64,000 nt of DNA from Talinum fruticosum (GCA_021018815.1 JAITYX010000007.1:5829001-5893000); one strand, 5' to 3'; positions 1-11,799 are shown, numbered from the stretch's first letter. The notes: generated by a model from the letters alone, not told the origin. Numbers and translations: made by a program.

Positions 1-751
1 GCCGACCACAATGGCCGCCTCGGACACCGCGTTAGGGTCGAGGGGAGAGGAACTTGGAATTGTTTGAAGACAAGGGTGAGAAGAGCACCGAAAGGAAGAG
101 AGGTGTTCTTCTTGGTTTGGAGTTGAGCTGGCACAGCGGCCATCCGCTCAATGAAGGAGGGGAAGAGGTCGACTTCGTATCCTTCCGAGGATATCGAAGA
201 GGGCTTTGAGGTGCTTGGAGTTGGGGTTCTCCTTGCTAGAATGCTCGTGAGAAGAAGGTTCTCATCGGCAGGAAACACGAAGCTCTGGCTTCGACTTCAA
301 CCGAGTCACGGAAAAGTTCTTTCCGGACCCGGGAATTCTTTAGCATACTTTTCAAAGAAGTCGTCGGCGACTTCGAGTGAAGGGGATAGGGTTGCTTGTT
401 CAAGAAGAGAGAAGAAACTTTGAACAGACGGTGAAGGAGGGAGGTGTTGATACTGAACGGTAATGTTCCGAACCCTAGAGGTTAGAACATTTTCGAGTGG
501 GAGAGATGAGTATAGAACTCGAAACGAGTTCGGGATAGATGAACTCGCTGAAACACAAGAAAGGGTAGACTCCGGTGGTTTGGATGTTGGACAACCGGGA
601 GAATTTGGTTGTTGGGAAGAACTTGTCGTCCAGCGCAAGATGCTTGGGTGACAATGGGTTTTGAAGGGGTTGAGCTTTCTGTCTTGTTGGTGCGAGGCTT
701 TTTGGAGGATGAAGAAACTCGAAAGTCGGGGTGGTTTCCTCTTTTAGGCAT
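1..751 (-). pseudogene. Accessory 3' ORF of the Sirevirus-like element (env-position ORF), partial and frameshifted
   Basis: An ATG at 751 (minus) starts a basic, Ser/Lys-rich N-terminus (MPKRGNHPDF...SSSKKPRTNK). The reading frame shifts near 600-640 into a second open stretch (638-306), and after a stop near 306 into a third that runs to the window edge. That last stretch contains LLLTSILARRTP, then VDLFPSFIERM and LPFGALLTLVFKQF, a pattern like the plant retrotransposon-associated 'putative plant transposon protein' family. It lies downstream of RNase H, where Sireviruses carry an env-like ORF; no membrane segment or signal peptide is visible. Function is unknown. A TATA-like box sits about 255 bp upstream of the ATG, suggesting separate transcription. 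Family assignment is tentative. Confidence 0.5.
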
Positions 752-1000
752 TGTGAGAGATGAAAAGATGAAACTTTTCGAAAGAGAAAGAGAAAGAGAT
801 GGAGGTGTAGAAGAGAAGAAAACGAAAATGGTAGAAGAAAAATGAGAAGAGAGCAGATCGAAAACTTACGAGAGAGAGAGAGAGTTTCTTCAACACTTGC
901 AGACGATCAAAGGTCACTCGTTCACGTAGAAAACTTCCGCGAGAGGGTTTTCGTTTGAGAGGGAAGGAGTTTGAGAATACCGAGAGGAAGATGAATAGAC

Positions 1001-1013
1001 GTTATATATAAAG
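1001..1013 (-). promoter_or_regulatory. TATA-like box upstream of the accessory ORF
   Basis: On the minus strand the sequence reads CTTTATATATAAC. It is followed by a CT-rich leader (about 990-755) and the ATG at 751. The leader is rich in TCTCTC runs, as in many plant 5' UTRs. This supports, but does not prove, an internal promoter for the 3' ORF. Confidence 0.4.
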
Positions 1014-1410
1014 AGTACGCGCGCCCGTTCACTATCCGTTAAGTAACTCCGTTCCGTCTTACCCGTCCATCGATCATTAATGCCCGGTGTGACAGTTCTT
1101 CTTCAACGGTTGAGATATCGGTGGTTTGAAATCTGCGGTTAAGATCCGATCGCAGCGCTCGAGAAAGAGAGAGAAAAAGAGTTTGAAATTATAATCCGAA
1201 ACTCTCCACTTGTTCTAGAGATAGCTTCAAAAATTTGATGTCCAGATTTTTCTTACGTCCGAGTTTGACTCGGAAAAGTTTCGAGTGACTCGAAACACGA
1301 AATAACTATCAGCCCGAGTATCACATGATCAATCGAACTAATGGTTATTGACAACTAAAGCACATAGCACGAGAAAAATTCAAGAATCATAACGCGAAAC
1401 TAAGCATTTA
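1014..1410 (-). other. Non-coding spacer between pol and the accessory ORF
   Basis: No reading frame with recognisable similarity. On the minus strand it lies between the end of RNase H (stop near 1411) and the TATA-like box. GAGA-rich runs occur near 1160-1180. Confidence 0.4.
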
Positions 1411-2060
1411 ACATACCAAGCTCATTCCGAATAAAACAGAATTGATCTTCACCAAGTGGCTTAGTAAAGATATCAGCTAATTGAAGATTAGTAGGAATGA
1501 ATTCAAGTGTAATGTCACCCTTTTACGAGTGATCGCGTAAGAAATGATACCGACTTCAATATGCTTTGTTTTTGAGTGCTTGGACAGGATTCTTTGTGAT
1601 GCGATTGCGCTTTAATTGTCACACTTGATTGGAGCAGAGTTGAGAGTTAGTCCAAGATCCTTCAAGTGTTGTTTTATCCAGAGAATCGAGCGCAACAAGC
1701 TCCAGCGGCAATATATTCAGCTTACTGCAGTTGATAGAGCTACCGAGTTTTGCTTCTTTGAGTGCCGAGGATATTAGGGATTGCCCTGAAACCGGCAAGC
1801 TCCGGATGTGCTCTTTCGATCAACTTTGTATCTCGCGTAGTCTGCGTCTCGAGTACCCGGTCGGACTCGGTTCGAGTCTCCGGAGTACCACGAGTCCTAG
1901 ACTACGAGTGCCTGCAAGATATCCGAATATTCTCTTCACCGCAGTGAGATGTGATTCTTTTGGATTAGCTTGAAATCGTGCGCATAAGCAAACACCGAAC
2001 ATTATGTCCGGTTCGCTCGAAGTTAGATATAGCAGTGATCCAATCATACCTCGATAGAGT
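1411..2060 (-). pseudogene. Copia RNase H, broken
   Basis: Minus-strand translation gives IGSLLYLTSSEPDIMF and AVKRIFGYLAGT, then DADYA..KVDRKSTSG, the usual start of copia RNase H. After frame breaks come HFLRDHS, LEFIPTNLQLADIFTKPL and a final ELGMLNA before the stop near 1411. These are the conserved C-terminal blocks of Sirevirus-type RNase H. At least three frame changes separate them, so no functional enzyme is encoded. It follows RT directly as in an uncut pol polyprotein. Confidence 0.85.
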
Positions 2061-2083
2061 TTCGATCTCTTGCTTTACCTGTC

Positions 2084-2930
2084 TCATCCGAGTCGAGTTT
2101 TATCTTGCTTGCTCATAGGAGTAGATACGTGCTTTGCATCTTGAAGTTTGTATTTCTTCAGCAGTTCCTTGGTGTACTTTGATTGATGAACAAAGATTCC
2201 ATCTTTGTCTTGTTTGATTTGCAGCCCAAGGAAGAAGTTGAGTTCTCCCATCATACTCATTTGGAACTCTTGGCTCATCAACTCGGAAAATTCTCGGCAC
2301 GTAAATTCATTAGTAGCACCGAAAATAATATCATCAACATATATTTGAACAATGAGAAAATCTTTCCCTTTGGTCTTTATGAATAGAGTCTTGTCGATCC
2401 GACCTCTTTTGAAATCATTTTGAACCAGGAAGTCTGCTCGATCTTTCGTACCAAGCTCTAGGGGCTTGCTTAAGACCATAGAGAGCCTTTTGAAGTTTGA
2501 AAACATGATTTGGAAATTCTGCGTTTTCAAAACCGGGAGGTCGTTCGACATAGACCTCTTCTTCAATAAAACCATTGAGAAAGGCACACTTAACATCCAT
2601 TTGATATAATTTAATATGCATGCACGATGCAAATGCCAACGATATTCTAATGGCTTCAATTCTAGCTACTGGTGCAAAGGTTTCCCCACAATCAATTCCT
2701 TCCTCTTGATTGTAACCCCGAGCTACAAGTCTAGCCTTATTTCGACTACTATTCCACCCTCATCCAGTTTGTTTTTGAAAACCCATTTGGTTCCTATAAC
2801 TGGGTGGTCGGAAGGTCGGTTGGTCGAGTCCGGACTTGGTTTCTCTCGAATTGATTCAGCTCTTCTTACATGGCCTCTACCCATTCGGGTTCATTAAGGG
2901 CTTCTAGTGCATTTTTGGGTTCGATTAGTG
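2084..2930 (-). pseudogene. Copia reverse transcriptase, broken
   Basis: RT copies element RNA into DNA inside the virus-like particle. On the minus strand the blocks occur in order: VIGTKWVFKNKLDE and KARLVARGYNQEEGID (2800-2690), MDVKCAFLNGF (about 2600), KALYGLKQAPRAWYE (about 2465), then YVDDIIFGAT with the catalytic YVDD at 2330-2341, and GELNFFLGLQIKQ. The frame is lost right after WYE, where the expected LSRFL is read as SSRLP, so the chain splits into two overlapping frames. Block content is nearly complete, which points to a fairly recent insertion. Confidence 0.92.
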
Positions 2931-3589
2931 AAATGAATGCGGTGAATGCACATAGATTATGAAGAGAAGAACGAGTTCTTACCCCACTGTTGATATCGAA
3001 ATAATGTTTTCTTGGGGATGACTAGAAGTAAATTTGAATGCTTTACCAGTCCTTTGATTCACCAGGTTTGTTGGTTGAATTGCTTGATCTTCGAAGCTCG
3101 CTCTAAGTGATCTTCTTCATTGACTTGCTCGTTACGAGCGACCTCTAGAGTTGTCTCATTCCGAGCTTCCTCGTTCGAGTGGTCTCCTTCGAGTCTTTAT
3201 AGACTCATCTTCGTCATCATCCTTTCGAGCTTCGGTTCGAGTATGAAGATTCACTTGGTTTTCCCTGTTCAAGCTCATCAAACACTACGTGGATACTTTC
3301 TTCCACTTTGTTAGTTCTCTTGTTGAATATACGATAAGCTTTGCTATGAGAAGAGTAACCTAGAAAAATTCCTTCGTCGACCGAGCATCAAACTTGGTCG
3401 GATGATCCTTACCGTTGTTGTGGACAAAGCACTTACATCCGAAAGATCCGAAATAGGAAATATTTGGCTTCCTTCCTTTGTAGAGCTCATAAGGTGTTTT
3501 CTTCGGAATGGGTCCGATGAGGCATCGATTGAGAGTGTAGTTGGCTGTGTTTACTGCCTCCGCCTGAAATAGTAAGGCAAGTTGTGTTC

Positions 3590-4190
3590 AATCATCATCG
3601 TCCTTGCTATTTCTTCAAGGGTTCTGTTCTTTCTCTCAACTACTCCATTCTGCTGAGGAGTTCAGGTGCTGAGAAGTTGTGAGAAATTCCATTCTTGTCA
3701 CAAAACTCCGAGAATTCCGAGTAATCGAACTCCCTTCCATGGTCGGTTCGAATCTTTTGAATCCGAGTCCGAGACTCAACTTGAATCTTTCTACAGAGCT
3801 TGCTGAATTCCTTGAAGACCTCATTCTTATGCTTCAGAAAACACACCCAGGTAAATCTTGAAAAATCATCAATAATAACAAGTATGTAAGATTTACCTCC
3901 GAGACTCTTTACGAGGATTTCACCACATAAGTCCATGTGTAGTAATTCAAGCACGTTGGATGTGGAAACTGTCTTCGGAGATTTGAATGAAGATCCGACT
4001 TGTTTCCCTTTGGTGCATGCTCCACATACTTTGTCCTTCTCAAACGCACGATTAGGTAATCCTCTAACCGGATGATGAGATGCAAGCTTTTGAGAGTATG
4101 CATGCTAATATGACCTAATCTACGATGCCAAATCCAAGAATCATCTTGAAGATATGCTTTTAAACATGATAAGTTCCGACTTGGGTCGAG
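3590..4190 (-). pseudogene. Copia GAG-pre-integrase and integrase core, broken
   Basis: The minus strand encodes WHRRLGHISMHTLKSL (zinc-binding HHCC region, about 4140-4080), then LELLHMDLCGE with the first catalytic Asp (about 3930), VIIDDFSRFTWV, and KIRTDHGREF with the second Asp (about 3745). The region that should hold the catalytic Glu (QNGVVERKNRT in the family) is out of frame and reads SRMEWSRERTEP. Integrase inserts the cDNA into the genome; this copy cannot. The region 2930-3590 between it and RT is the poorly conserved integrase C-terminus. Confidence 0.9.
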
Positions 4191-4389
4191 AGAGGGATGA
4201 TGTAGGTATTACCCGATCTCTTACCCGAGAGCTTGACCTCTTTGGTGGTCTCATCCGTGATGTAGCACTTGGATTGAGTGAATTTTACCTCTTGACCTTT
4301 GTCGCAAAGTCGGGAGATGCTAAGTAAGTTGTACTTAAGTCCTTTGACAAGGTAGACTCGGGCTCATCAGATTGTTTCCATTACCAATC

Positions 4390-4530
4390 TTCCCAATGCC
4401 TACTATCTTGCCCTTCTCTGTCATCACCAAAGGTCACCTTTCCTCCTTTATATGACTTCGACTCGGAAAAGAGTCCTTGGTCACCCGACATGTGTCGAGA
4501 ACATCCGCTGTCCAGGTACCAGTGTCCTTT
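4390..4530 (-). pseudogene. Copia aspartic protease remnant
   Basis: Minus-strand translation gives WYLDSGCSRHMSGDQ (plus coordinates about 4480-4523), the hallmark DSG active-site block of copia protease, followed by SKSYKGGKVTFGDD. The protease cuts the gag-pol polyprotein. The active-site Asp-Ser-Gly is retained. The frame is lost within about 40 residues downstream. The stretch 4566-5090 between it and gag is a basic, repetitive linker with no domain I recognise. Confidence 0.85.
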
Positions 4531-5096
4531 GATCTTTTACGAGTGACTCGCAAAACAGAGAGAATCTAACCCTTCTCACTTCCTCTAACGAACCCAGTAA
4601 CATTCCTTACTCGTGGTCCTTTTACGAGGAAGAAGGTGCTTCGGAACCCGGATTTGAATGACTTTGGTTTTAGTCCGATTCCGAGTCTCCTTCTTTTCGG
4701 AGGACTGAGTCCGTGTCTCTTTCCTTTTAAAAACCTTTCCTTTTGAAACAGAGGAAAATGGTTTCCTTTTGTAAATAGGTCCGGGTTTAGTCCTCCTTTC
4801 ATTTTTGTGAATGGGACCATGCTCAGCCTTTTTGAACTTAACGATTCCGGAATCCTTTTGAACAAATCCGAGTAAGAATTAGATTCTTCCTCCTTGTTGA
4901 AACCAAGACCTTCTTTTCGAAATGAGACACATTGTGATCCTAAGAGCATATCAAGGTTCTTCGTCCTTGAGAAAACTTTAAAACCAGATCTTGAGACTCA
5001 ATGAGCTTCGTTTCGATTGCTCATTTTCTTTCTCGAGTAACTCGGACTCGGTCTCATTAGTTTGAGCACTTGTCTTGAGTTCTCCGAGTGTGAGTC

Positions 5097-6375
5097 TCAG
5101 CTTTTCCAATTCATTTTTAAAAAGGTGCTCTCGGTAGTGATTGACTCAAGTTGTTCCTTGAAATGAGAAGAATCGGAATTGGACTTTTCTTCCAAAGTAA
5201 AGATGTATTTAGCTAAATCAACTTTGGAAAATTTGAGGAAGTAATTTATTACCTCTTGAGGATCGGTTTCCTCATTATCCGAGTCCGTGTCCGAGTCGAC
5301 TCTTTTCGGCTTCGAGTCGGTGATTGCCATTAGACACTTTGAGTCATCCGAATCCTCGTCGTCTTCGGATGAATCCTCGTCACTCCATGTTGCCATCATG
5401 GCCTTTTTCTTCTTCCTGTCCCTTCTTCGTTTTGGATAGTCCTTGACTATGTGGTCTTTGCTGCCACATTCAAAACATCCAGAATTTTTAAACAAGGGTA
5501 ACTTTGAGGGTGAAGAAAACTTACCTTTTCTGTCTCTCTTGTCCTTTTTGTAGAATTCTTCTTTTGGCCTTTTATCCCATCTTTTGTGCTTCATCATTCT
5601 CTTGAAGCCTCTTGCAATGAGTGCCATGGGATCATCTTCGAGTCGGAGGAGCTTGGACTTGCTTCTTTGGATTCCGAGGCTTTAAGCGCGATGTTCCTTT
5701 TGGAAGTACCCTCGGCATCTTCTTCTTCCGGATGTATCTCATGGGTCGAAGCTTTCCGATGAGCTCGTCCGGCTTCAAGAGTGAGAGGTTCCGAGCCTCT
5801 TCTATGGCAGTTACCTTAGGACCCCATCGTTTCTTGGGTAGGCTTCGAGAATCTTCCAGGCACATTTCTTCATGGGAGATTTTCTTTCCCGGAGATTTGA
5901 GATTGTTGGTGATCTCGGTGAAGCGTATGAACATCCGAGTAATGTTCTCTTCCGGCTCCATTTTGAAAAGCTCATATTTGTGAAGATACTGGCTGATCTT
6001 CGCTTGTCTCACCTGACTCGTACCTTCGTAGGTGTTGACCGAGTGTCCCACACCTCTTTAGCGAGTCACGAGCAGAGACTCGATTATATTCTTCCGAGCT
6101 TATGGCGCACATGAGGATGTTCATGGCTTTGAAGTTCTTTCCGAACTTCTGCTGCCTGCTGGCGTGAACTCGGCCTTTGTCTTTGGAAGGATTACGAATT
6201 CATCTGTCTTCGTTGGAATGTAGTTTCCTTGTTGTATGATTTCCCATACTTCTTCATCATGATCCATAAGGAAACATTCCATAAGCTTCTTCCAGATGAC
6301 CGAAATTTGAACCTTTGAATTTTGGTGGCTCGTTGGAAGATCTACCTTCATCGAACTCTCCGGTGTTCGAGCCAT
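5097..6375 (-). pseudogene. Copia gag, frameshifted
   Basis: Gag forms the particle that packages element RNA. The frame opens with MARTPES near 6375 and contains WKKLMECFLMDHDEEVWEII. After a shift it continues with VNTYEGTSQVRQAKISQY and FIRFTEITNNLK (UBN2-type gag domain) and PKVTAIEEARNLS. A third piece (5627-5097) carries a zinc knuckle starting CFECGSKDHIVKDY at about 5478-5434. In it the fourth ligand, normally Cys, is Tyr. An acidic Asp/Glu/Ser-rich tail follows. At least two frameshifts are present. Confidence 0.9.
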
Positions 6376-6420
6376 CCGATCTTTAAACCTTTGGACTGTT
6401 AGATCCTTTCCGAAAGGCTA

Positions 6421-6432
6421 GGCTCGATACCA
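6421..6432 (-). promoter_or_regulatory. Primer binding site (initiator tRNA-Met type)
   Basis: Minus strand reads TGGTATCGAGCC, two bases after the LTR terminus. It matches the tRNA-Met complementary PBS of plant copia elements (TGGTATCAGAGC) with a small change in the middle. It fixes the element's orientation and the LTR boundary at 6435. Confidence 0.9.
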
Positions 6433-6434
6433 AT

Positions 6435-7970
6435 TGAAGGTTTGCTCGGGGAGAGTCCGAGTCACCCTAGAGGGGGTGAATAGGGTGATGAAAAATTCTC
6501 TGCGAAAGCACACACCTTTTGACGAGAGAGGAGTCAAAGACGGATTACGAGTCTAAGCAAGGGGTCGGAAAATATTGGACTCGGAATGTAATGAATCGGA
6601 GTAAACACGTTCGGCGAGGTCTGTCCGAGTCTAGAATGAACTCGGAAATAGAACACGAGAGAATTTACGTGGAAACCCTCCCGGGGCGAGAAAACCACGG
6701 CCCGTGTCAATCCGGACACGAAGTCAAATCCACTATTTTGAGTCCACAAAATACCGTGAACTTGACGGAACCCGAGTTGCTCCCTTAGACAACTCTATAC
6801 AAGTTTTCCTAGACTCGAAGTTCCCTTATCCGATCTAGTACTTCCTAGCTGAGATAACCCTTACAGCTAGGGACAACTAAGCTGAGTTAACCCTTACAGG
6901 CTTAGTCGAGGGACCTTACAAAGAATGTAAGAAGTGTTTGTAGTCGAGTACAAGACCTTACAACTCGAAAGTAATGAATTACAGAGTGGGAGTTGTAAGT
7001 TGAAGATTGAAAGTAAATACAATAACTTTGTTCAAGTTGGAGTATTGACAATATGTTCGGCTATATCTTCAAGTCTTGTGAAGTGGCTTCTATTTATAGA
7101 TAACCCAGCAGAGTAGCCGTTATCTTCATCCGTTGACCGAGAGTCCTCTGTGACCGTTGTGAAAGGCTTTACGAGTCACTCGGAAAGTATCCGTTGAAAT
7201 ATGGACGTTGGGCAACGGTTTAACTCTCTTGAAAGTCCCAAAACCATCGGTTGTGTCTTGAAAAGTGTGGTGAAAACCACCGTTAAGCTTGACCTTCCGA
7301 GTTTTCGGATATGGAAGCGGACGGTTTCGACACAATCTTACGGGACTAAAGCGAGGGACGGTGAAAAGCCATATCTCGCTGGTGATTTGACGTTACGAAG
7401 CCGGCTACTTTTGTAGTTTGAAAAGATATCCTCGATTGAATAACCTACAAAAGTAAAACACCTTCGGTTCTCAAAGTATAAAATACTTTGGTCCAAGGTT
7501 AGACACGAGATAATAATATAATCATGATAATTAACCAGCAGATTATACGAGTCGGAAAAGAAATGGATTTTTACGAGTCTAATATCCATGATACTCGGAA
7601 TTCCATATGACTTAGTCTTAGGTAAAGAATCAAGTTCCATAACGAATATCGAGTGGGAAATACTTGATGTAGACTAAGCACGAAAAGAACTACGAATGCT
7701 GACTTTGCAAACAATAGAGTAGATAATCACAAGTCGGATTACGAGTGAGAGTGGACTCGGAATAAAGAACAAGTTTTACGAGTCGCTAGCTGAAAAGCGA
7801 TTAAAGAGATAAGTGAAGGCCAAATCGCATAGGAAAGATACTATTTAGCTTAAGTAAGTTTCTAAGACACGAGAGAATGCCTTGGAATCAAAACTCTATA
7901 TGAATGTCATCGTTATACTGATTCCCTTTGCATGACTCGGAAAGATATAGAACAGTGATACGAGTCTTCA
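6435..7970 (-). repeat. 5' LTR of the Sirevirus-like element (copy A1), 1536 bp
   Basis: Boundaries are TG...CA: on the minus strand it starts TGAAGACTCG at 7970 and ends CCTTCA at 6435, next to the PBS. The same ends occur in the solo LTR at 14533-16120. A TATAAATAGAAGCC-type promoter element lies near 7090-7105 on the minus strand. The CTTAC just outside (7971-7975) is the expected 5-bp target site duplication; its partner is off the left edge. Confidence 0.92.
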
Positions 7971-9028
7971 CTTACAACTCGAAAGTAATGAATTACAAAG
8001 TGGGAGTTGAAAGTAGAAGATTGAAAGTAAATACAATGACTTTGAACAAGTATGTGTATTAACAATATGTTCGACAATCTTCAAGTCTTGTGAAGTGGCT
8101 TCTATTTATAGATGACCGGGCAGAGTAGCCGTTATCTTCATCTCGCTGACCGAGAGTCCTCTGTGACCGTTGATAGAAGCTTTACGAGTCACTCGGAAAA
8201 TATCCGTTGTAATGTGAACGTTGGACAACGGTTTAACTCTCTTGGAAGTCCCAAAACCATTGGCAATGTCTAGAAGGATAAAGTGGAAACCACCTTTAAG
8301 TTTGACGTTCTAGTTTCCCATATTTGGAAACAGACAGCTCCGACACTATCTTTTGGGGCTGGAGCGAGAGAAGGTGAAAAGCCATGTCTGCTGGTGATTT
8401 GATGTTACGAAGCCGGTTACTTTTGTGATTTGAAAAAGGTGTATCCTCGATTGAATAACCTACAAAAGTAAATCAATTTTGGTTCTCAAAGTATAAAATA
8501 CTTTGGTCCAAGGTTAGACACGAGATAATAAAATAATTATGATGATTAAATAACTAATTATCCGAGTCGGAAGACAAGTGAAATTTTCTTAGTCTAATAA
8601 CAATGATACTCGGAATTCCATCGGACTTAGTCTAAGCGATAGATCAAGTTCCGTAAAGAATATTAGAGTGAGATAACTTGATATAGACTAAGTATGAGAC
8701 AGACTAGAGGTACCGACTCTAACGGAATAGAGCTTATAATCGAAATAAGATTCGAGTGAGAAAAGACGAAATACTAGTCTATTCAATCTGCGATAAATGC
8801 GAGTGATCTTTGGACTCGGAACAAAGAATCAATTTTACGAGTCACTTATAGAAAAGCAAGAAATATAAGAAGTAAAAGTTGTATCACTTAGAGAAGATAC
8901 CATTTTACTCAAAGAAGTTTACGTGATACGAGAGAATGCCATGGAGTCAAAACATTATAAGTATGAGATGGTTATACTGATTCATTTAATGCAACTTCGA
9001 AATGCGTTGAGAAGCGTTCGAGTCTTCA
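7971..9028 (-). repeat. Truncated LTR of the same family (copy A2)
   Basis: This stretch repeats 6957-7970 at roughly 85-90 percent identity by eye, in the same orientation, and ends at CGAGTCTTCA (9028), the 5' LTR terminus. It lacks the last ~480 bp (PBS side) of the LTR. The simplest reading is that element A1 inserted into this LTR, pushing the missing part off the left edge. TCACT follows at 9029-9033. Confidence 0.85.
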
Positions 9029-10520
9029 TCACTTATAAAGTTTTGATTCCAAGTCATTCTCTATGTCTTAGAAACTTTCCTAAGTGATATGGTATTTTCT
9101 CTAAGTGTTATAGAAATTATTTCGTTCATTTATACATGACTCTGTATGAGTCGAAAGCATATCTGCACTTACCATGTTTCACTCAATTCGAGTCACTCAA
9201 TACTCGAAATATCGCATGATTCAAACACTATCTTATCTGCGGTCTAACTCTGGTATTTTAGTTTAAATTCATGCTCGGTCTAGATCAAGTTTATTTCCTC
9301 CGACATTCGTTAGTTAACTTGATTCTTTTAGACCGACTCGAGATGGAATTTTGAGTATCATGAATATTAGACTCGGAAAATTCCATTCCTTTTCGACCCA
9401 GTCAATTAGTCACTTAATTATCTTAATTATATTATTATCTGTGTCTAATCTTGGACCAAAGTATTTTATACTTTGAGCACCAAATTGATTTACTTTTGTA
9501 GATGATTCAAACGAGGCTATCCTATATTTGAAATACAAAAGTAACCTGGCTTCAAAACGTCAAATCACCAGCGAGACAAAGGTTTTTCCACCTCGACCTA
9601 GCCTCGGACAATCGTGTCGGGATTGTCTCGTTTCCAGAAATGGAAATCTACAACACTAAGCTCAATGGTGGCTTCCACCTTATTTTTGAAGACACCGCCA
9701 GTGGTTTTAGGCACTTCCAAGGGAGTCAAGAACCGTTGCTCAACGTTCATATCTCAACGGATATTTTCCGAGTGACTCGGAAAATCCTACACTATGGTCA
9801 TAAAGGAACTTCCAGTCGGAAGATGGACACAACGGCTAAGTCTGCTTGGTCATCTATAAATAGAAGCAAACTCTCAAGACTTGAAGATTGCTTGAACCAA
9901 TTGTAAAAATACATACTTGATCAAAAGTCATTGTATTCACTCTCAATCTTCTACTTACAACTCCAATTCCGTATTTCATTATATTATGAGTTGTAAGGTC
10001 TTGTATTCGATTACAAACACTCTCCTTCTTACTTTCTAAGTAAGGTCCCTTGACTGAGCTGTAAGGGTTAACTCAGCTCGGTTGTCCCTAGCTGTAAGGG
10101 TTATCTCGGCTAGGAAGTACTAGATCGGATAAGGGAATTTCTGAGTCTAGGAAAAACTTGTAAGGAGTTGTCTAAGGGAGCAACTCGGGTTGAGTCGATC
10201 TACTGTATTTTGTGGACTCAAAATAGTGGATTTGACTTCGTGCTTAGATTAGCACGGTCCGTGGTTTTCTGCCCCAGGAGGGTTTCCACGTACTTTACGA
10301 GTTATAACTTTTACGAGTACATTTTAGACTCGGACAGTTTGGAATTTTGTTTAATCTGTTTCTTCAATCATCTCTGAATTTTGAGTTAGCTCATTTTACG
10401 AGTTCATCTTTGACTCTCACTTTCCTTAGAGTCATATCTATTTCAAATTTCAAGCAAGTTTCATCATCACCCTATTCACCCCCTCTAAGGTGACTTAGCT
10501 TCTCCACGAGCAAACCTTCA
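9029..10520 (+). repeat. Truncated LTR of the same family, opposite orientation (copy B)
   Basis: Plus-oriented LTR ending GAGCAAACCTTCA at 10520. It lacks about the first 68-73 bp compared with the complete solo LTR at 14533. It contains the TATAAATAGAAGC promoter box near 9856. The 5' loss coincides with the 5' terminus of copy A2, fitting insertion of the A2 element at LTR position ~68 with TSD TCACT. No PBS follows 10520, so B is either a 3' LTR or a solo LTR. Confidence 0.85.
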
Positions 10521-10559
10521 CAATGGAAAAGAATACTTAATGAAAAAGCATAAAATGAG

Positions 10560-11180
10560 TAAGTTATGAACTCACAAGTCAAGTACTCTTTTGATATCTT
10601 TCCTCATGGGATGACCCGAGAGGATCGAGCTAGTACGCAATGTCAATCTTCGGATATATGGCAGCAAATAACATATATAAATATGTAATTATTAACACCA
10701 TTAAAACTTCATTTAAGTTATTTGTACACTTACCCCTCAATGAACAAGCATCAAATAACATTTTTCTTCTTCTTTTTCATAAGTCTCGAGATAAATTCGG
10801 ATCGGACATTAGTTGTGCTGTTCTATTGATGGTATGGGGTGAGGATTGATAAAGCTGAACGGACTCGATTCCTATCTCGTTAAGCCACCTATTACATATT
10901 AGTTATATGTATATAGTTAGAAATGAAAATTAACAATTAAATGAACTTGTATATATAGTAACTCACATAATGTCAAGCATAATATCGGTTGTGCCGATCT
11001 CTTGCATTTTCGAAATTGCATTATTTCATCCAAGAAAACATGTATGATCATCTCATTATCGTCCTCGTCCGATACCCCAAATACATGATTTGGCGGTTTG
11101 ATTTCGAACGTTGTGTCTTTTGGCAAAGTCTTCACAAAACTTTGCGAGAAGAGAACACCAATCCTTAGATAACTCGAAAA
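10560..11180 (-). pseudogene. CACTA second-ORF C-terminal region (Ulp1-side), broken
   Basis: A minus frame (11135-10917) reads VFLDEIMQFRKCKRSAQPIL then LCELLYIQ. The DNA here parallels 40490-40640 of the plus-strand CACTA element in this window, including GCATTATGTGAGTTACTATATATA. In plant CACTA elements this region precedes a Ulp1-like (C48) cysteine protease. I cannot identify the catalytic residues, and the rest is shredded. Confidence 0.5.
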
Positions 11181-11328
11181 TGGATTGGAGAGGAGCCTAC
11201 TTTAGACAACAATCAAGTGTCACTGAATTCTTGTTGTTGCTGACCGAGGACATGGGAGTGCCTTTCCTCCTACTCTCGGCTCTCTCCACGACATCCTAGT
11301 TCAGGGCGGACCATAATACACGAATTAG

Positions 11329-11448
<120 letters not shown>

Positions 11449-11799
11449 TATTAACAACCAATAATATAATATTTTCAAATGAAATAACATAAAGAGGATG
11501 ACCAAACTCTTGGACCAAGGAACAAAATTATTGACCATGTCGCCAACAGTTTAGGGGTCCGAGTCCACTGGATTGGCAACTCACAAGTGCCTTTCCTTTG
11601 CACTGCATTCTCTCACACTCACCTTCATCTGATCAACTAAAGTGGTGCCCTATGAAGGATGGCACCTGGCTTCACGAGATAAACAACACATGTTGGCACA
11701 ATGTGATCTAGGGGAGGGTTATGAGAAGCTAGCTTGCATTGCATCGGCTGCAAGAATTAGCATAACAATTAGAATTATAACAAAACCCTTGATAGATAG

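Larger units (their letters stand above)
1..7970 (-). mobile_element. Sirevirus-like Ty1/copia retrotransposon, left end off window
   Basis: Read on the minus strand the order is 5' LTR (6435-7970), tRNA-Met type PBS (6421-6432), gag, protease, integrase, RT, RNase H, then a long 3' region with an extra reading frame. This is the Ty1/copia order. The RT (YVDDIIFGAT box, MMGELNFFLGLQ block) and the extra ORF after pol resemble the Sirevirus (SIRE/Maximus) lineage. All frames carry stops or shifts, so the copy is not autonomous. The 3' LTR is not in the window. The 5' LTR end at 7970 abuts CTTAC and then another LTR of the same family, so this is the youngest of a nested set. Lineage assignment is inference; copia assignment is firm. 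Confidence 0.9.
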
